Shown: positions 1 through 7,419 of the stretch, piece after piece | Numbering within the stretch: the stretch's first letter is position 1 | Layout: each line of letters begins with the position of its first letter | Notes under the pieces: model-generated | Databases searched by the model: none | Seen by the model: the letters and a program-made list of their open reading frames with translations, nothing else | What the model was told of the DNA's origin: nothing | Program-made: the position numbers and the translations under genes | Source: Neobacillus mesonae | Lineage (GTDB): Bacteria > Bacillota > Bacilli > Bacillales > Cytobacillaceae | Length of the DNA stretch: 64,000 bases | Reading direction: 5' to 3' | Assembly (NCBI RefSeq): GCF_001636315.1 | Contig: NZ_KV440949.1 | Span: 3,342,973 to 3,406,972 of the forward strand

Positions 1-35
1 CCCTTTAATCGTTTACTTTAATTTATACACATACT

Positions 36-79
36 AAGGGAGTTGGAGAATAAAGTATGTTTTGTTTCTCAACTCCCTT
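36..79. terminator. Stem-loop downstream of broken glycosyltransferase
   Basis: AAGGGAGTTG at 36-45 pairs with CAACTCCCTT at 70-79. Neither side has a clear T-tract, so this may be a weak or bidirectional terminator. It lies just 3' of the pseudogene on the minus strand. Confidence 0.4.
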
Positions 80-128
80 AGCTATTGGCGCTTACTTTTA
101 TCTAAGCAGATTTAGAAATGAAACTAAT

Positions 129-813
129 TTAATGAACAATAGCTGGGTTGTCTAAGTTATACCTTTTCATTACACCCTTTGTGTAATTCCATTTTGGTTC
201 TAATTTCAGGCACTTATCATATAAAACAGCATTTAATGCATCCTGATCCATTAGTTTAATGAGTTTAGGATGCTCTTTAATATATTGGATAACCTGTGAA
301 GATATTTTATTTTCCCGCCATTTTTGTAAATTCATTAACAAGACGCCAGCATTAAAATAAGTATACTCAGCTGGTATTGACAGGGGTGCCTTTTTCCACT
401 GTTTATTAATTAATGGCTCTTCGGACCGCTGCTAAAAAATAGTCGTCAATATTAGTATTCCACAGCTTTGATATGTCCGCCCTTATGATCATATCACAGT
501 CGAGATACAGTGCTTTTTTAATATCAACGTCTAATAGGCCAGGAATAATAATCCTATAATAGGTTTCTTTACTAATATGCTTGAGTTTAAGTTTAAAAGA
601 GTTAAAAAGATTATCGTCAATGGTTATAAATTTTATCTTTTGAGAAAACCTTTCGACAACTCTTTGAAGTTTTAATTTATTTTTATGTGAATTATTTGAC
701 TCAATAATATAGATAGCTGCATCGGTCTTTTTATCTAAGTTTTGTAATAATGAATGCAGCATTACTCCAAGGTGTTTAGCGTAATGATTATTCGATGCAG
801 TAACAATATACAT
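129..813 (-). pseudogene. Broken family 8 glycosyltransferase
   Basis: This is a disrupted copy of the intact GT8 gene at 1015-1782. The first part (813 to about 406) starts MYIVTASNNHYAKHLG and keeps the DCD metal-binding motif of GT-A fold retaining glycosyltransferases, then runs into a stop after DDYFLAAVRRAIN. The similarity continues in another frame (KQWKKAPLSIPA, matching KKMKKPLSIPA of the paralog) down to 129, so a frameshift lies near 408-418. The 3' part ends at NPAIVH, where the paralog continues with the conserved HFTGRKKPW tail, so about 30 residues are lost as well. The start has a good AGGTG ribosome binding site. The gene is unlikely to make active enzyme. Confidence 0.85.
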
Positions 814-842
814 TTTGAATCACCTCATCATATTGTTATATT

Positions 843-856
843 AATATAATATGTAG
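843..856 (-). promoter_or_regulatory. -10-like element shared by both GT8 genes
   Basis: Read on the minus strand this is CTACATATTATATT, about 30 nt before the start codon at 813. The same 14 bases occur at 1814-1827, about 32 nt before the start of the intact paralog. CATATTATA fits the CATAnnnTA pattern of sporulation sigma-K type -10 regions. No convincing -35 partner was found, so the sigma class is a guess. Confidence 0.35.
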
Positions 857-925
857 TTGCCGATAGTGTGATTGTGTGTTCCCCCTTAAAGAAGGAAATA
901 AAGGCCATTAGGGATAAATTTAATG

Positions 926-968
926 AAAAAAAATAAAGGAACCCAGGTTTTAAAACAAGGGTCCCTTT
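926..968 (-). terminator. Rho-independent terminator of intact GT8 gene
   Basis: AAAGGAACCC (935-944) pairs with GGGTCCCTTT (959-968) with one mismatch. On the minus strand it is followed by a run of eight T (926-933). Confidence 0.75.
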
Positions 969-1014
969 AAATATTGCGGATCAATTTTAAATCTTTAATA
1001 CTATTTCAGGTTAA

Positions 1015-1782
1015 TTAAATTTGTTGTTCCCATAGAGAAGAATTTAGGTATTTTAAATATTCTATCTTAAATGGAACATCTGAATTCCATGGTTTTTTTC
1101 GGCCGGTGAAATGAACAATAGCCGGGTTATAAATGCGAATCCTTTTCTGAGTACGGGTTGTGTAATTCCATTCATGATCTAGTTTGAGGCACTTATCATA
1201 TAGAATAGCATTTAATCCATCTTGATCCGGTAATTTAACTTTTGCAGGATTATCTTTTATATATTGGATAACTTGTGTTGATATATTATTTTCCCGCCAC
1301 TTTTGTAAATTAATTAATAAGACTCCAGAATTAAAATAAATAGAGTTTGCAGGGATTGATAAAGGTTTTTTCATCTTTTTAGCTTCTAACACCTCTGCTG
1401 CTGCTAAGAAGTAGTCATCAATATTAATAGTCCATAACCTTGATATGTCTTTTCTTACTATTAGATCACAATCAAGATAAATTGCTTTAGTTATATCTCT
1501 GCCTAACAACTCCGGAATAAGAATTCGATAATATGCTTCTTTGGTAAAACGCCCAACTTTACGAAACAAGCTGTAATCATTATCGTTGATTGTGATAAAT
1601 TCAACCTGTAAATTATGCCTTTCTACAATTCTTTGTAGTTTCATTTTATTTATTCTAGAGATATTTGCCTCAATTATAAAGATATTAGTATTGGTTTTGT
1701 CGATTAGATTTTCCAATAATGAATGTAACATTACTCCTAAGTGTTTCGCATAACTATCATTTGTTGCAGTTACGATATACAT
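1015..1782 (-). CDS. Family 8 glycosyltransferase (GspA-like)
   Basis: A retaining GT-A fold sugar transferase of family GT8, the family of B. subtilis general stress protein GspA and of LPS glycosyltransferases; the sugar and acceptor are unknown. At 255 residues it is near normal length. It opens with MYIVTATNDSYAKHLG, carries the DCD metal and nucleotide-sugar motif at residues 104-106, then FNSGVLLINLQKWR, and the conserved HFTGRKKPW near the C-terminus. The ATG follows AGGGGAATCC. It is monocistronic, with its own terminator at 926-968 and a -10-like motif at 1814-1827. The broken copy downstream marks a recent duplication. Codon use is AT-rich, like the glycosyltransferase island further right. 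Confidence 0.85.
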   Translation of the reverse strand: MYIVTATNDSYAKHLGVMLHSLLENLIDKTNTNIFIIEANISRINKMKLQRIVERHNLQVEFITINDNDYSLFRKVGRFTKEAYYRILIPELLGRDITKAIYLDCDLIVRKDISRLWTINIDDYFLAAAEVLEAKKMKKPLSIPANSIYFNSGVLLINLQKWRENNISTQVIQYIKDNPAKVKLPDQDGLNAILYDKCLKLDHEWNYTTRTQKRIRIYNPAIVHFTGRKKPWNSDVPFKIEYLKYLNSSLWEQQI

Positions 1783-1813
1783 ATGGATTCCCCTAAATAA
1801 TTAATTACAGTTA

Positions 1814-1827
1814 AATATAATATGTAG
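1814..1827 (-). promoter_or_regulatory. -10-like element of intact GT8 gene
   Basis: Identical over 14 bases to the element at 843-856 and at almost the same distance from its start codon. Conservation at the same distance upstream of both copies suggests a shared promoter. CATATTATA resembles sigma-K type -10 elements. Confidence 0.35.
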
Positions 1828-1915
1828 GTTAACAAAAATTTGATTGGACATTACACATATGGGGAAAGAGGAAAGAATAGTGGCGCAATTATGCAACTTA
1901 AAATGAAATTTTAAA

Positions 1916-1962
1916 AGGGTGTCAGGCATCATGTGAAAAATTCACATGGTGCCTGACACCCT
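1916..1962 (-). repeat. GGTGTCAGGCACC-type long hairpin, probably also a terminator
   Basis: A 22-bp inverted repeat (1916-1937 with 1941-1962, one G/T pair) containing GTGTCAGGCATC and its partner GGTGCCTGACACC, joined through GTGAA...TTCAC. It sits 4 bp 3' of the anti-sigma gene. Related copies lie at 6021-6130 and 12356-12400, also right behind genes. Confidence 0.8.
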
Positions 1963-1965
1963 GAT

Positions 1966-2718
1966 TTATGTGGTCCCCATAACTTTTTGCCCCTGTGGCT
2001 GGGTATTATTTGGATTTGGTTCGAGTGTGATGCCGATGTCGTCGAAGCTGTGGTTTTTAGGCAGGCGGTAGGTAATAAGACCGTTGCCGCTTGAGTCGGG
2101 TTTTAGCGTACCGGCGCTCTGACGCTTTCCGTTCTTCAACAGCCACACTTGATATACTTCTTCATTTTTTGTGTCCGGCATATTATTTAGCTCGATGACA
2201 AGGACAGTGCTGCTGCCTTCTTTGACAAGATAGGCATTTCCGTTTGCGGACAAGGCAGTATTTTGCCCTGATAAATGAAAAGTCCTGACAATTTCCGTTG
2301 TGGTTGTGGATCCGACTTTGTTTTCTAATGCAGCAATATTATTCCTCAATTGAAGATTGCTCCATAACAACCCGATGGCCCCTATTAGTAAAACAGCAGC
2401 TATTCCAGCCGATAACGGGGAAAACTGTTTTGCAAAGAACAATTTTATGTCATGCCTTTTTGGCTCTTCATCGCACGTCTTAACGACGGCCTCTGCCTCC
2501 TGTTCTTGAAAAATAAAATCCATAACCTCATCTTTTAGTGAGGCTGGTACGTCCTTTTCCTCAAAATCAAAAGAAAGCATCTCCCATGTCTCCTTTAAGG
2601 AATGAATTTCCTTCTGACAGTGAATACATGTTTTTAAATGGTGTTCAAATTGTGCTCTTTCATGCTCTGACAGTTCATCTATGATATATAAAGACAGGTT
2701 TTCGCATTTATTTTCCAT
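1966..2718 (-). CDS. Anti-sigma factor with zinc-finger and RskA-like domain
   Basis: A membrane-anchored inhibitor of the ECF sigma factor encoded just upstream. The N-terminal cytoplasmic part has the zinc-binding anti-sigma signature H-x3-C-x2-C (HHLKTCIHC). One membrane segment lies in the middle (AGIAAVLLIGAIGLLW), followed by an extracellular domain resembling the C-terminal part of anti-sigma-K factor RskA (VYQVWLLKNGKRQSAG). I chose the ATG at 2718 because GGGGG lies 8 nt upstream; a GTG at 2727 is too close to that site. The start overlaps the end of the sigma gene by 11 bp, indicating coupled translation. It is followed by the long hairpin at 1916-1962. Confidence 0.85.
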   Translation of the reverse strand: MENKCENLSLYIIDELSEHERAQFEHHLKTCIHCQKEIHSLKETWEMLSFDFEEKDVPASLKDEVMDFIFQEQEAEAVVKTCDEEPKRHDIKLFFAKQFSPLSAGIAAVLLIGAIGLLWSNLQLRNNIAALENKVGSTTTTEIVRTFHLSGQNTALSANGNAYLVKEGSSTVLVIELNNMPDTKNEEVYQVWLLKNGKRQSAGTLKPDSSGNGLITYRLPKNHSFDDIGITLEPNPNNTQPQGQKVMGTT

Positions 2719-3301
2719 GCCGAACACCCCCTACTAATTCTTCACTCATATAATTTCGCAGTTTTTTTAACGATTGATGCAGCCGGTTTTTAATCGTGCC
2801 TAACGGTGTTCGCTCCATTTCCGCTATCTCGCTTAAGGTATAGCCTTCCCAATATAATAAATGAATAAGGCGCTGCTGTGGGTCAGAAAGCTGCTGTTTT
2901 GCTTCTTGAATTTGCTTTTTTAATAGATTTCTAGAAACCTGCTCTGGAACATCTTCCGTCTTCTGATCTTGCATTTGATGCCATTCCTGAGGGTCTAGCT
3001 GAACCGTGACGTGCTCTTTTTGTTCCTTGCGAATGATATCAATAGCGATGTTTCGGGTAATGGTCAGGAGCCAGTTCACAAATTTTCCTTGTGATGGATT
3101 GTAGGTTCGCTTTGTTGTCCAAAGCCGTAGGAAAACCTGTTGGACAATTTCCTTCGTTTTCTCGCTATCACCATTGGCCATCTTAAAGGAAAAACTATAA
3201 ACCAGCTTTACATAGCGATCATATAGCTCCTCAAGTGCAGGCCGATGATTCTGTACAATTAATGAAACCAGTTCCTCGTCTGTTTTTGATTTCACTGCCA
3301 A
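2708..3301 (-). CDS. ECF-type RNA polymerase sigma factor
   Basis: A sigma-70 family regulator of the extracytoplasmic-function class, 197 residues. Region 2 is visible around DRYVKLVYSFSFKMANG and VNWLLTITRNIAIDIIR. Region 4 is visible around RLIHLLYWEGYTLSEIAEM and GTIKNRLHQSLKKLR. The RskA-type anti-sigma partner immediately downstream places it in the sigma-K-like ECF group of actinobacteria and bacilli, not the sporulation sigma-K. The TTG start follows AAGGAG with 5 nt spacing; a GTG two codons later is an alternative. The signal sensed and the regulon cannot be told from sequence. Confidence 0.9.
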   Translation of the reverse strand: MAVKSKTDEELVSLIVQNHRPALEELYDRYVKLVYSFSFKMANGDSEKTKEIVQQVFLRLWTTKRTYNPSQGKFVNWLLTITRNIAIDIIRKEQKEHVTVQLDPQEWHQMQDQKTEDVPEQVSRNLLKKQIQEAKQQLSDPQQRLIHLLYWEGYTLSEIAEMERTPLGTIKNRLHQSLKKLRNYMSEELVGGVRHGK

Positions 3302-3352
3302 CGTCTCTCCTTACTGACATGTTTTTAGTTAAGTATAAATGAGAGTAAAGCG

Positions 3353-3382
3353 AAAAAAGAACTGCCAAATAGGACAGTTCTT
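3353..3382 (-). terminator. Terminator between lipoprotein gene and sigma gene
   Basis: AAGAACTG (3357-3364) pairs with CAGTTCTT (3375-3382). On the minus strand T residues follow. It separates the lipoprotein gene from the sigma/anti-sigma unit, which therefore probably has its own promoter in 3302-3350. Confidence 0.7.
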
Positions 3383-3397
3383 AAGTGGTATATCAGG

Positions 3398-3913
3398 TTA
3401 CGGGGCAAATGTAGTATCGCTATTAACAATATACCAAACATCTTTCACACCTTGGCCGTTCACATCCCCGGCAGCTTGATCTTTCACAAAGTAGTAGAGC
3501 GGGTAACCTTTATAAGTAGTTTGTTTTTCACCAGTGTCTTCGCGGGTGATCACAGCGAAATCGTCTTTATTATAGCCCTCCGGGACTTCAAAGGTTTCTG
3601 CATAAAATGCTGGCCATTTTTGCAGGCATTCGCCGCTGCAGTTGGAAGTATTGGGCTTGTCATTTTTAAAATAGTAAAGCGTCTTGCCGTCAGCATCAGC
3701 TAAGTATTGGCCTGTTTTTTCATTTTCCATTACCTTTAAAGCTGCTGTTGGTTTAGACGCGGTTTCTTGGGCTTGTTCTTTTGATTCACCTGACGATTCT
3801 TCAGCCTTCGCCGGGTCTTTCTTAGTTGCATCCTCAGCCTTTTCTTTATCACTGCAGCCAGCTAAAAGTACTCCTGCTAACACAAATAAAAACAACCATT
3901 TCCACTTTTTCAA
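3398..3913 (-). CDS. Lipoprotein with COG4315-type secreted repeats
   Basis: An exported lipoprotein of 171 residues: signal peptide followed by the lipobox LLAGCS, then a charged low-complexity linker rich in Glu, Ala and Lys. Two copies follow of the repeat found in the Lipoprotein_15/COG4315 family, seen as GKTLYYFKNDKPNTSNCSGEC...WPAFY and KGYPLYYFVKDQAAGDVNG...W. The family has no firmly known function; genes of this type often sit beside ECF sigma and anti-sigma genes, as here, which suggests an envelope or redox role. The ATG follows GAGGAG. A terminator lies between it and the sigma gene. Confidence 0.8.
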   Translation of the reverse strand: MKKWKWLFLFVLAGVLLAGCSDKEKAEDATKKDPAKAEESSGESKEQAQETASKPTAALKVMENEKTGQYLADADGKTLYYFKNDKPNTSNCSGECLQKWPAFYAETFEVPEGYNKDDFAVITREDTGEKQTTYKGYPLYYFVKDQAAGDVNGQGVKDVWYIVNSDTTFAP

Positions 3914-4038
3914 GAAAAACTCCTCCTCGTAACCATTTTTGTCATTAAAGGAAACGAAGGAGGAGGCAAATCGGTTTGATGAAAAATAAAACTTTTTTAA
4001 ACGTCTTTACGCATGCTTTAAATAATGAATTTTTGGGC

Positions 4039-4137
4039 TTATTAGCGATTTGAAAGCTTTTATTAGCGGATTTAGGTCTTTTATTAGCGAATTTACAAGT
4101 TTTATTAGCGTATTTAAGAGTTCTATTAGCTAATCTG
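4039..4137. repeat. 21-bp tandem array, five units
   Basis: TTATTAGCG recurs at 4039, 4060, 4081 and 4102, with a variant CTATTAGCT at 4123, giving an exact 21-bp period. It lies between the lipoprotein promoter side and the alaT terminator and encodes nothing. The unit core TTATTAGCGA also opens the 52-bp array at 9855. Confidence 0.85.
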
Positions 4138-4143
4138 CAGTAA

Positions 4144-4173
4144 AACTAAAAAACCCCCAAAATGATGGGGGTT
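4144..4173 (-). terminator. Terminator of alaR-alaT
   Basis: AACCCCC (4152-4158) pairs with GGGGGTT (4167-4173); on the minus strand it runs into TTTTTTAGTTTTA. It begins 4 bp after the alaT stop. Confidence 0.85.
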
Positions 4174-4176
4174 AAT

Positions 4177-5364
4177 CTATCCCTGCAGTACCATTTTCCG
4201 CGATTCAACGAATCTTTGCATCCGTTTCAACGCTTCTTGAAGCTGCTGCATCGAGGTGGCGTAGGAGCAGCGGACATAGCCTTCGCCGCTTTCGCCAAAG
4301 ACATTGCCTGGTACTACAGCCACTTTTTCCGCCATCAATAGTTCTTCGGCAAATTGTTCTGAGCTTAAGCCTGTTGAACGAATCGACGGAAAGACGTAAA
4401 AGGCGCCTCCTGGTGTATGGCAATCCAGCCCGATTTCGTTTAGGGTCTGCACCATATAATTCCGTCTTCTTTGGTAGCTCTTCCGCATTTCCTCAACTTC
4501 ATGATAGGTGTTCCTTAGTGCTTCTACCGCACCAATTTGCAGCATATGCGGGGCACACATTGTCGTATATTGGAAAATTTTCAACATTGCCTCAACAAAC
4601 TCCACTGGGGCAGCAATATATCCTAAACGCCAGCCTGTCATCGCAAAGCCTTTAGAAAATCCGTTGATCAAAATTGTCCGTTCATACATGCCATCGATGG
4701 CGGCAAAGCTGGTAAAAGTCTCATCATAGCTTAATTCAGCGTAAATTTCATCGGATACGACAATTAGGTCGTGTTTTTCCATAACTTTTGCAAGTTCTAT
4801 AAGCTCATCCTTTGTCAGCATGCTTCCTGTCGGATTGTTAGGCGAGCAAATCAAAAGCGCCTTTGTTTTTTCCGTAATGGCCGCTTCAATTTGTTCCGGT
4901 GTTACTTTAAAACCGTTCTCTGGTGAAGTAGAAACCGGAACCGGTTTGCCGCCTGCTAATGCAACTAATGGGGCGTAGGCGACAAAGGCAGGCTCAACAA
5001 TCAGGACTTCCTCTCCTGGGTTTATAATCGCACGGAATGCGAGGTCAATGGCTTGGCTTGCCCCGACCGTGACAATCACCTGGTTCCCAGGATTATATTG
5101 AACGGAAAAACGATTATATAGGTATTTACAGATTTCTTGTCTTAATTCAAGCAAGCCGGGATTGGCCGTATAGGAGGTATATCCCTGCTCAAGCGATAAA
5201 ATTGTTGCCTCGCGAATATTCCAAGGAGTGATGAAGTCTGGTTCACCAACTCCAAGTGAAATGACGCCTTCCATACTGGCTGCCAAATCGAAAAATTTAC
5301 GAATCCCCGACGGCTGAATTTCTTTAGCTGTTTGCGAAAGATAGGAAGAATACTCGTTTTTCAT
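4177..5364 (-). CDS. alaT: Class I/II aminotransferase, AlaT (YugH) type
   Basis: A PLP-dependent fold-type I aminotransferase of 395 residues, in the cytoplasm. Visible family motifs are SLGVGEPDF near the N-terminus, SPNNPTG in the middle, and the PLP lysine in GFSKGFAMTGWRLGY. It matches B. subtilis YugH, now called AlaT, the alanine transaminase that makes alanine from pyruvate. The identification leans on the Lrp-type gene alaR lying directly upstream, as in B. subtilis; a general aspartate/aromatic specificity cannot be excluded. The ATG overlaps the alaR stop by 4 bp, so the two are translationally coupled. Confidence 0.85.
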   Translation of the reverse strand: MKNEYSSYLSQTAKEIQPSGIRKFFDLAASMEGVISLGVGEPDFITPWNIREATILSLEQGYTSYTANPGLLELRQEICKYLYNRFSVQYNPGNQVIVTVGASQAIDLAFRAIINPGEEVLIVEPAFVAYAPLVALAGGKPVPVSTSPENGFKVTPEQIEAAITEKTKALLICSPNNPTGSMLTKDELIELAKVMEKHDLIVVSDEIYAELSYDETFTSFAAIDGMYERTILINGFSKGFAMTGWRLGYIAAPVEFVEAMLKIFQYTTMCAPHMLQIGAVEALRNTYHEVEEMRKSYQRRRNYMVQTLNEIGLDCHTPGGAFYVFPSIRSTGLSSEQFAEELLMAEKVAVVPGNVFGESGEGYVRCSYATSMQQLQEALKRMQRFVESRKMVLQG

Positions 5365-5867
5365 GGTGTAACCACCATTCTGCGATCTTTTTCATCGCCG
5401 CCTTCAAAAATAACCCCATCATGCTTGTATTTTTTTAACATGAAATGGGTGGTGGTTGAGATGACATGTTCAATCGTCGATAGTTTTTCAGAAACAAAGT
5501 TGGCAATTTGGTTCATCGTTTTGCCTTCGATAGTAATCGATAAATCATAGGCACCTGACATCAGGTATAGGGAAGAAACCTCCGGAAAACGGGCAATTCT
5601 TTCTGCCACTTCATCAAAACCGACACCGCGCTTGGGGGTTACCTTTACCTCAATCATGGCAATAATGTTTGCTTGGCCATCTACTTTACTCCAGTTGATT
5701 AACGTAGGGTAGCTCATAATAATTTTTTGATCTTCTAATTTTTTAATCGTATTTTTGACGGTTTCTTCATCGCTCATCACCATGGATGCGATTATCGCCG
5801 CCGATAATTTGTGGTCCTCTTCAAGGATTTTTAAAATTTCAATTTCCTCACTGCTCAGTTTCATCAT
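5361..5867 (-). CDS. alaR: Lrp/AsnC-family regulator, AlaR (YugG) type
   Basis: A 168-residue amino-acid responsive DNA-binding protein. The N-terminal helix-turn-helix spans roughly residues 5-50 (EEIEILKILEEDHKLSAA to IKKLEDQKII), and the C-terminal ligand-binding and oligomerisation domain follows (VGFDEVAERIARFPEVSSLY). It corresponds to YugG/AlaR, regulator of the adjacent alaT. The ATG has GGAGGC upstream. The AT-rich 60 bp before it holds TATTATCGAAAATAGTCGACAATA-like imperfect symmetry that may be its own operator. Confidence 0.85.
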   Translation of the reverse strand: MMKLSSEEIEILKILEEDHKLSAAIIASMVMSDEETVKNTIKKLEDQKIIMSYPTLINWSKVDGQANIIAMIEVKVTPKRGVGFDEVAERIARFPEVSSLYLMSGAYDLSITIEGKTMNQIANFVSEKLSTIEHVISTTTHFMLKKYKHDGVIFEGGDEKDRRMVVTP

Positions 5868-6020
5868 GGAGCCTCCTCAATTACTAAAATCTCCAGCATA
5901 TGGGAGATTAGCGAATATTATCGAAAATAGTCGACAATATATTCTATAATATGCGATTTTGAAAAATCACTCAATTCTTAAAGCTACATTTTTTAAATAA
6001 AAATAATGGAAAAATGATTG

Positions 6021-6130
6021 TGAAAATTTCACATGGTGTCAGGCACCAAAAAAGGACAGCCCCCAAATTAAGGACTGTCCTCCTGAGGTGGACAAATGGG
6101 TCATTTGTCCACGAGCGGTGCCTGACACCA
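6021..6130. repeat. Composite palindromic repeat between alaR and M20 gene
   Basis: The 310-bp gap 5868-6177 holds nested palindromes: GTGAAAATTTCAC (6021-6033), GGTGTCAGGCACC (6036-6048), a GGACAG...CTGTCC hairpin (6054-6080), a perfect GTGGACAAATG/CATTTGTCCAC hairpin (6088-6112), and inverted GGTGCCTGACACC (6118-6130). The outer 13-mers face each other, like the ends of a small mobile repeat. No open frame is enclosed. It may also terminate the M20 gene. Confidence 0.8.
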
Positions 6131-6177
6131 TTTTCCTTTTTTTACACAGCCTACACCATTTACAACAGCAACGGCGA

Positions 6178-7335
6178 TTAAGCGTTCAACGCTAATTGAA
6201 TCATCAATTCGATTCCGGCTGGGATGGCGGTTTCGTCGATGTCGAATTTTGGGTGGTGGTGCGGGTATTGGCTTTTGTCGCTTTGCATGCCGACATTGAT
6301 AAAGCAGCCAAGCTTTTCTTTTAGATAGAAGGAGTAGTCTTCTGCACCTAGGACAGGTTCCAGTTCGGCAAATACACCCTCGCCGAAAGTTTGCTCGATG
6401 ATTCCTTTTGCTACTTCACATGCTTCCGGATGGTTGTATAATGGCGGTGTGCCCTCGATAAAATGATAATGTCCTTTTGCTCCAAAGCTTGCACAAATAG
6501 ATTCCGTTAACTGTGCCGTTTTTTCGTGCATTAATTCAGCGCCTTCAAAGGTTAAAGCGCGAATTGTTCCTTGCATTGTCACTTTATCCGGAATGACATT
6601 GTAGGAATTACCGGCTTGCAATCCGCCAAAGGAAATAACACCCGCATGGAGCGGATTTAAGTTCCTGCTGATTATGGATTGGAACGCTTGAATCAAATGA
6701 GTTGCGATGTAGATTGGATCAACCGTTTCGTGCGGATTTCCACCGTGTCCGCCTTTTCCTTCAATCGTGATATCAAAGTCATCGCTAGAGGCCATCCCAT
6801 AGCCAGTCGCAAAACCAATTTGTCCAAGAGGTACGCTAGACATATAGTGAATACCATAGATGGCGTCAACTCCGTCCAAAACGCCTTCTTTGACAAGCTG
6901 TTTCGCACCGCTTGGAGACGCTTCTTCAGAGCTTTGAAATATCAGCACGATATTATTTTTCACTAACTGAGGATTAGCGCTCATCCATTTAGCTGCCCCG
7001 AGCAATGTAGCAGTATGCCCATCGTGTCCGCAGCCGTGCATAACGCCAGGAACGGTGGAGATATAAGGCTTGTCTCCTTCTTCATGGAGAGGAAGTGCAT
7101 CCATATCCGCTCGAAGTGCGATGGTCTTTTTCCCTTCCGTTCCTTTAAAATAAGCAACCACATTTGGGGCAGAAAAACGGGGATTAACAGGGATACCGAA
7201 TTCTGCTAATTTCTCTTTCACATAAGCAGCAGTGTTATATTCTTGTCCTGACAGCTCAGGATGCATATGAAAATGTCTTCGTTGTGCAATCGTCCATTCA
7301 ATTAACTCTGAATCAATTAATTTTGTCTGAAACAT
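6178..7335 (-). CDS. M20 family amidohydrolase (N-acyl-amino acid / hippurate type)
   Basis: A dinuclear-metal peptidase-family M20D amidohydrolase of 385 residues that cleaves N-acyl or related amide bonds; the substrate is unknown. Metal and catalytic motifs visible are RADMDALPL, MHGCGHDGHTA, QSSEEASPSGA, and a C-terminal GAEDYSFYL and HHPKFDIDE. The central lid domain starts near GKGGHGGNPH. The ATG has GGAGG upstream. It lies downstream of a YfcC-type carrier on the same strand, 84 bp apart, so the two probably import and hydrolyse one compound. The long palindromic repeat lies behind it. Confidence 0.85.
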   Translation of the reverse strand: MFQTKLIDSELIEWTIAQRRHFHMHPELSGQEYNTAAYVKEKLAEFGIPVNPRFSAPNVVAYFKGTEGKKTIALRADMDALPLHEEGDKPYISTVPGVMHGCGHDGHTATLLGAAKWMSANPQLVKNNIVLIFQSSEEASPSGAKQLVKEGVLDGVDAIYGIHYMSSVPLGQIGFATGYGMASSDDFDITIEGKGGHGGNPHETVDPIYIATHLIQAFQSIISRNLNPLHAGVISFGGLQAGNSYNVIPDKVTMQGTIRALTFEGAELMHEKTAQLTESICASFGAKGHYHFIEGTPPLYNHPEACEVAKGIIEQTFGEGVFAELEPVLGAEDYSFYLKEKLGCFINVGMQSDKSQYPHHHPKFDIDETAIPAGIELMIQLALNA

Positions 7336-7419
7336 GATGTGAAAACCTCCGTTTTATTAAAATCCAAAAGGAAATCGGCTAGGACGCCGACTTCCTTAAA
7401 CACTATCAAAAATTATACC

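Noticed and set aside
6021..6130. Insertion sequence bounded by inverted 13-mers
   Set aside because: Only about 110 bp, no open frame inside and no target duplication seen; kept as a repeat only.
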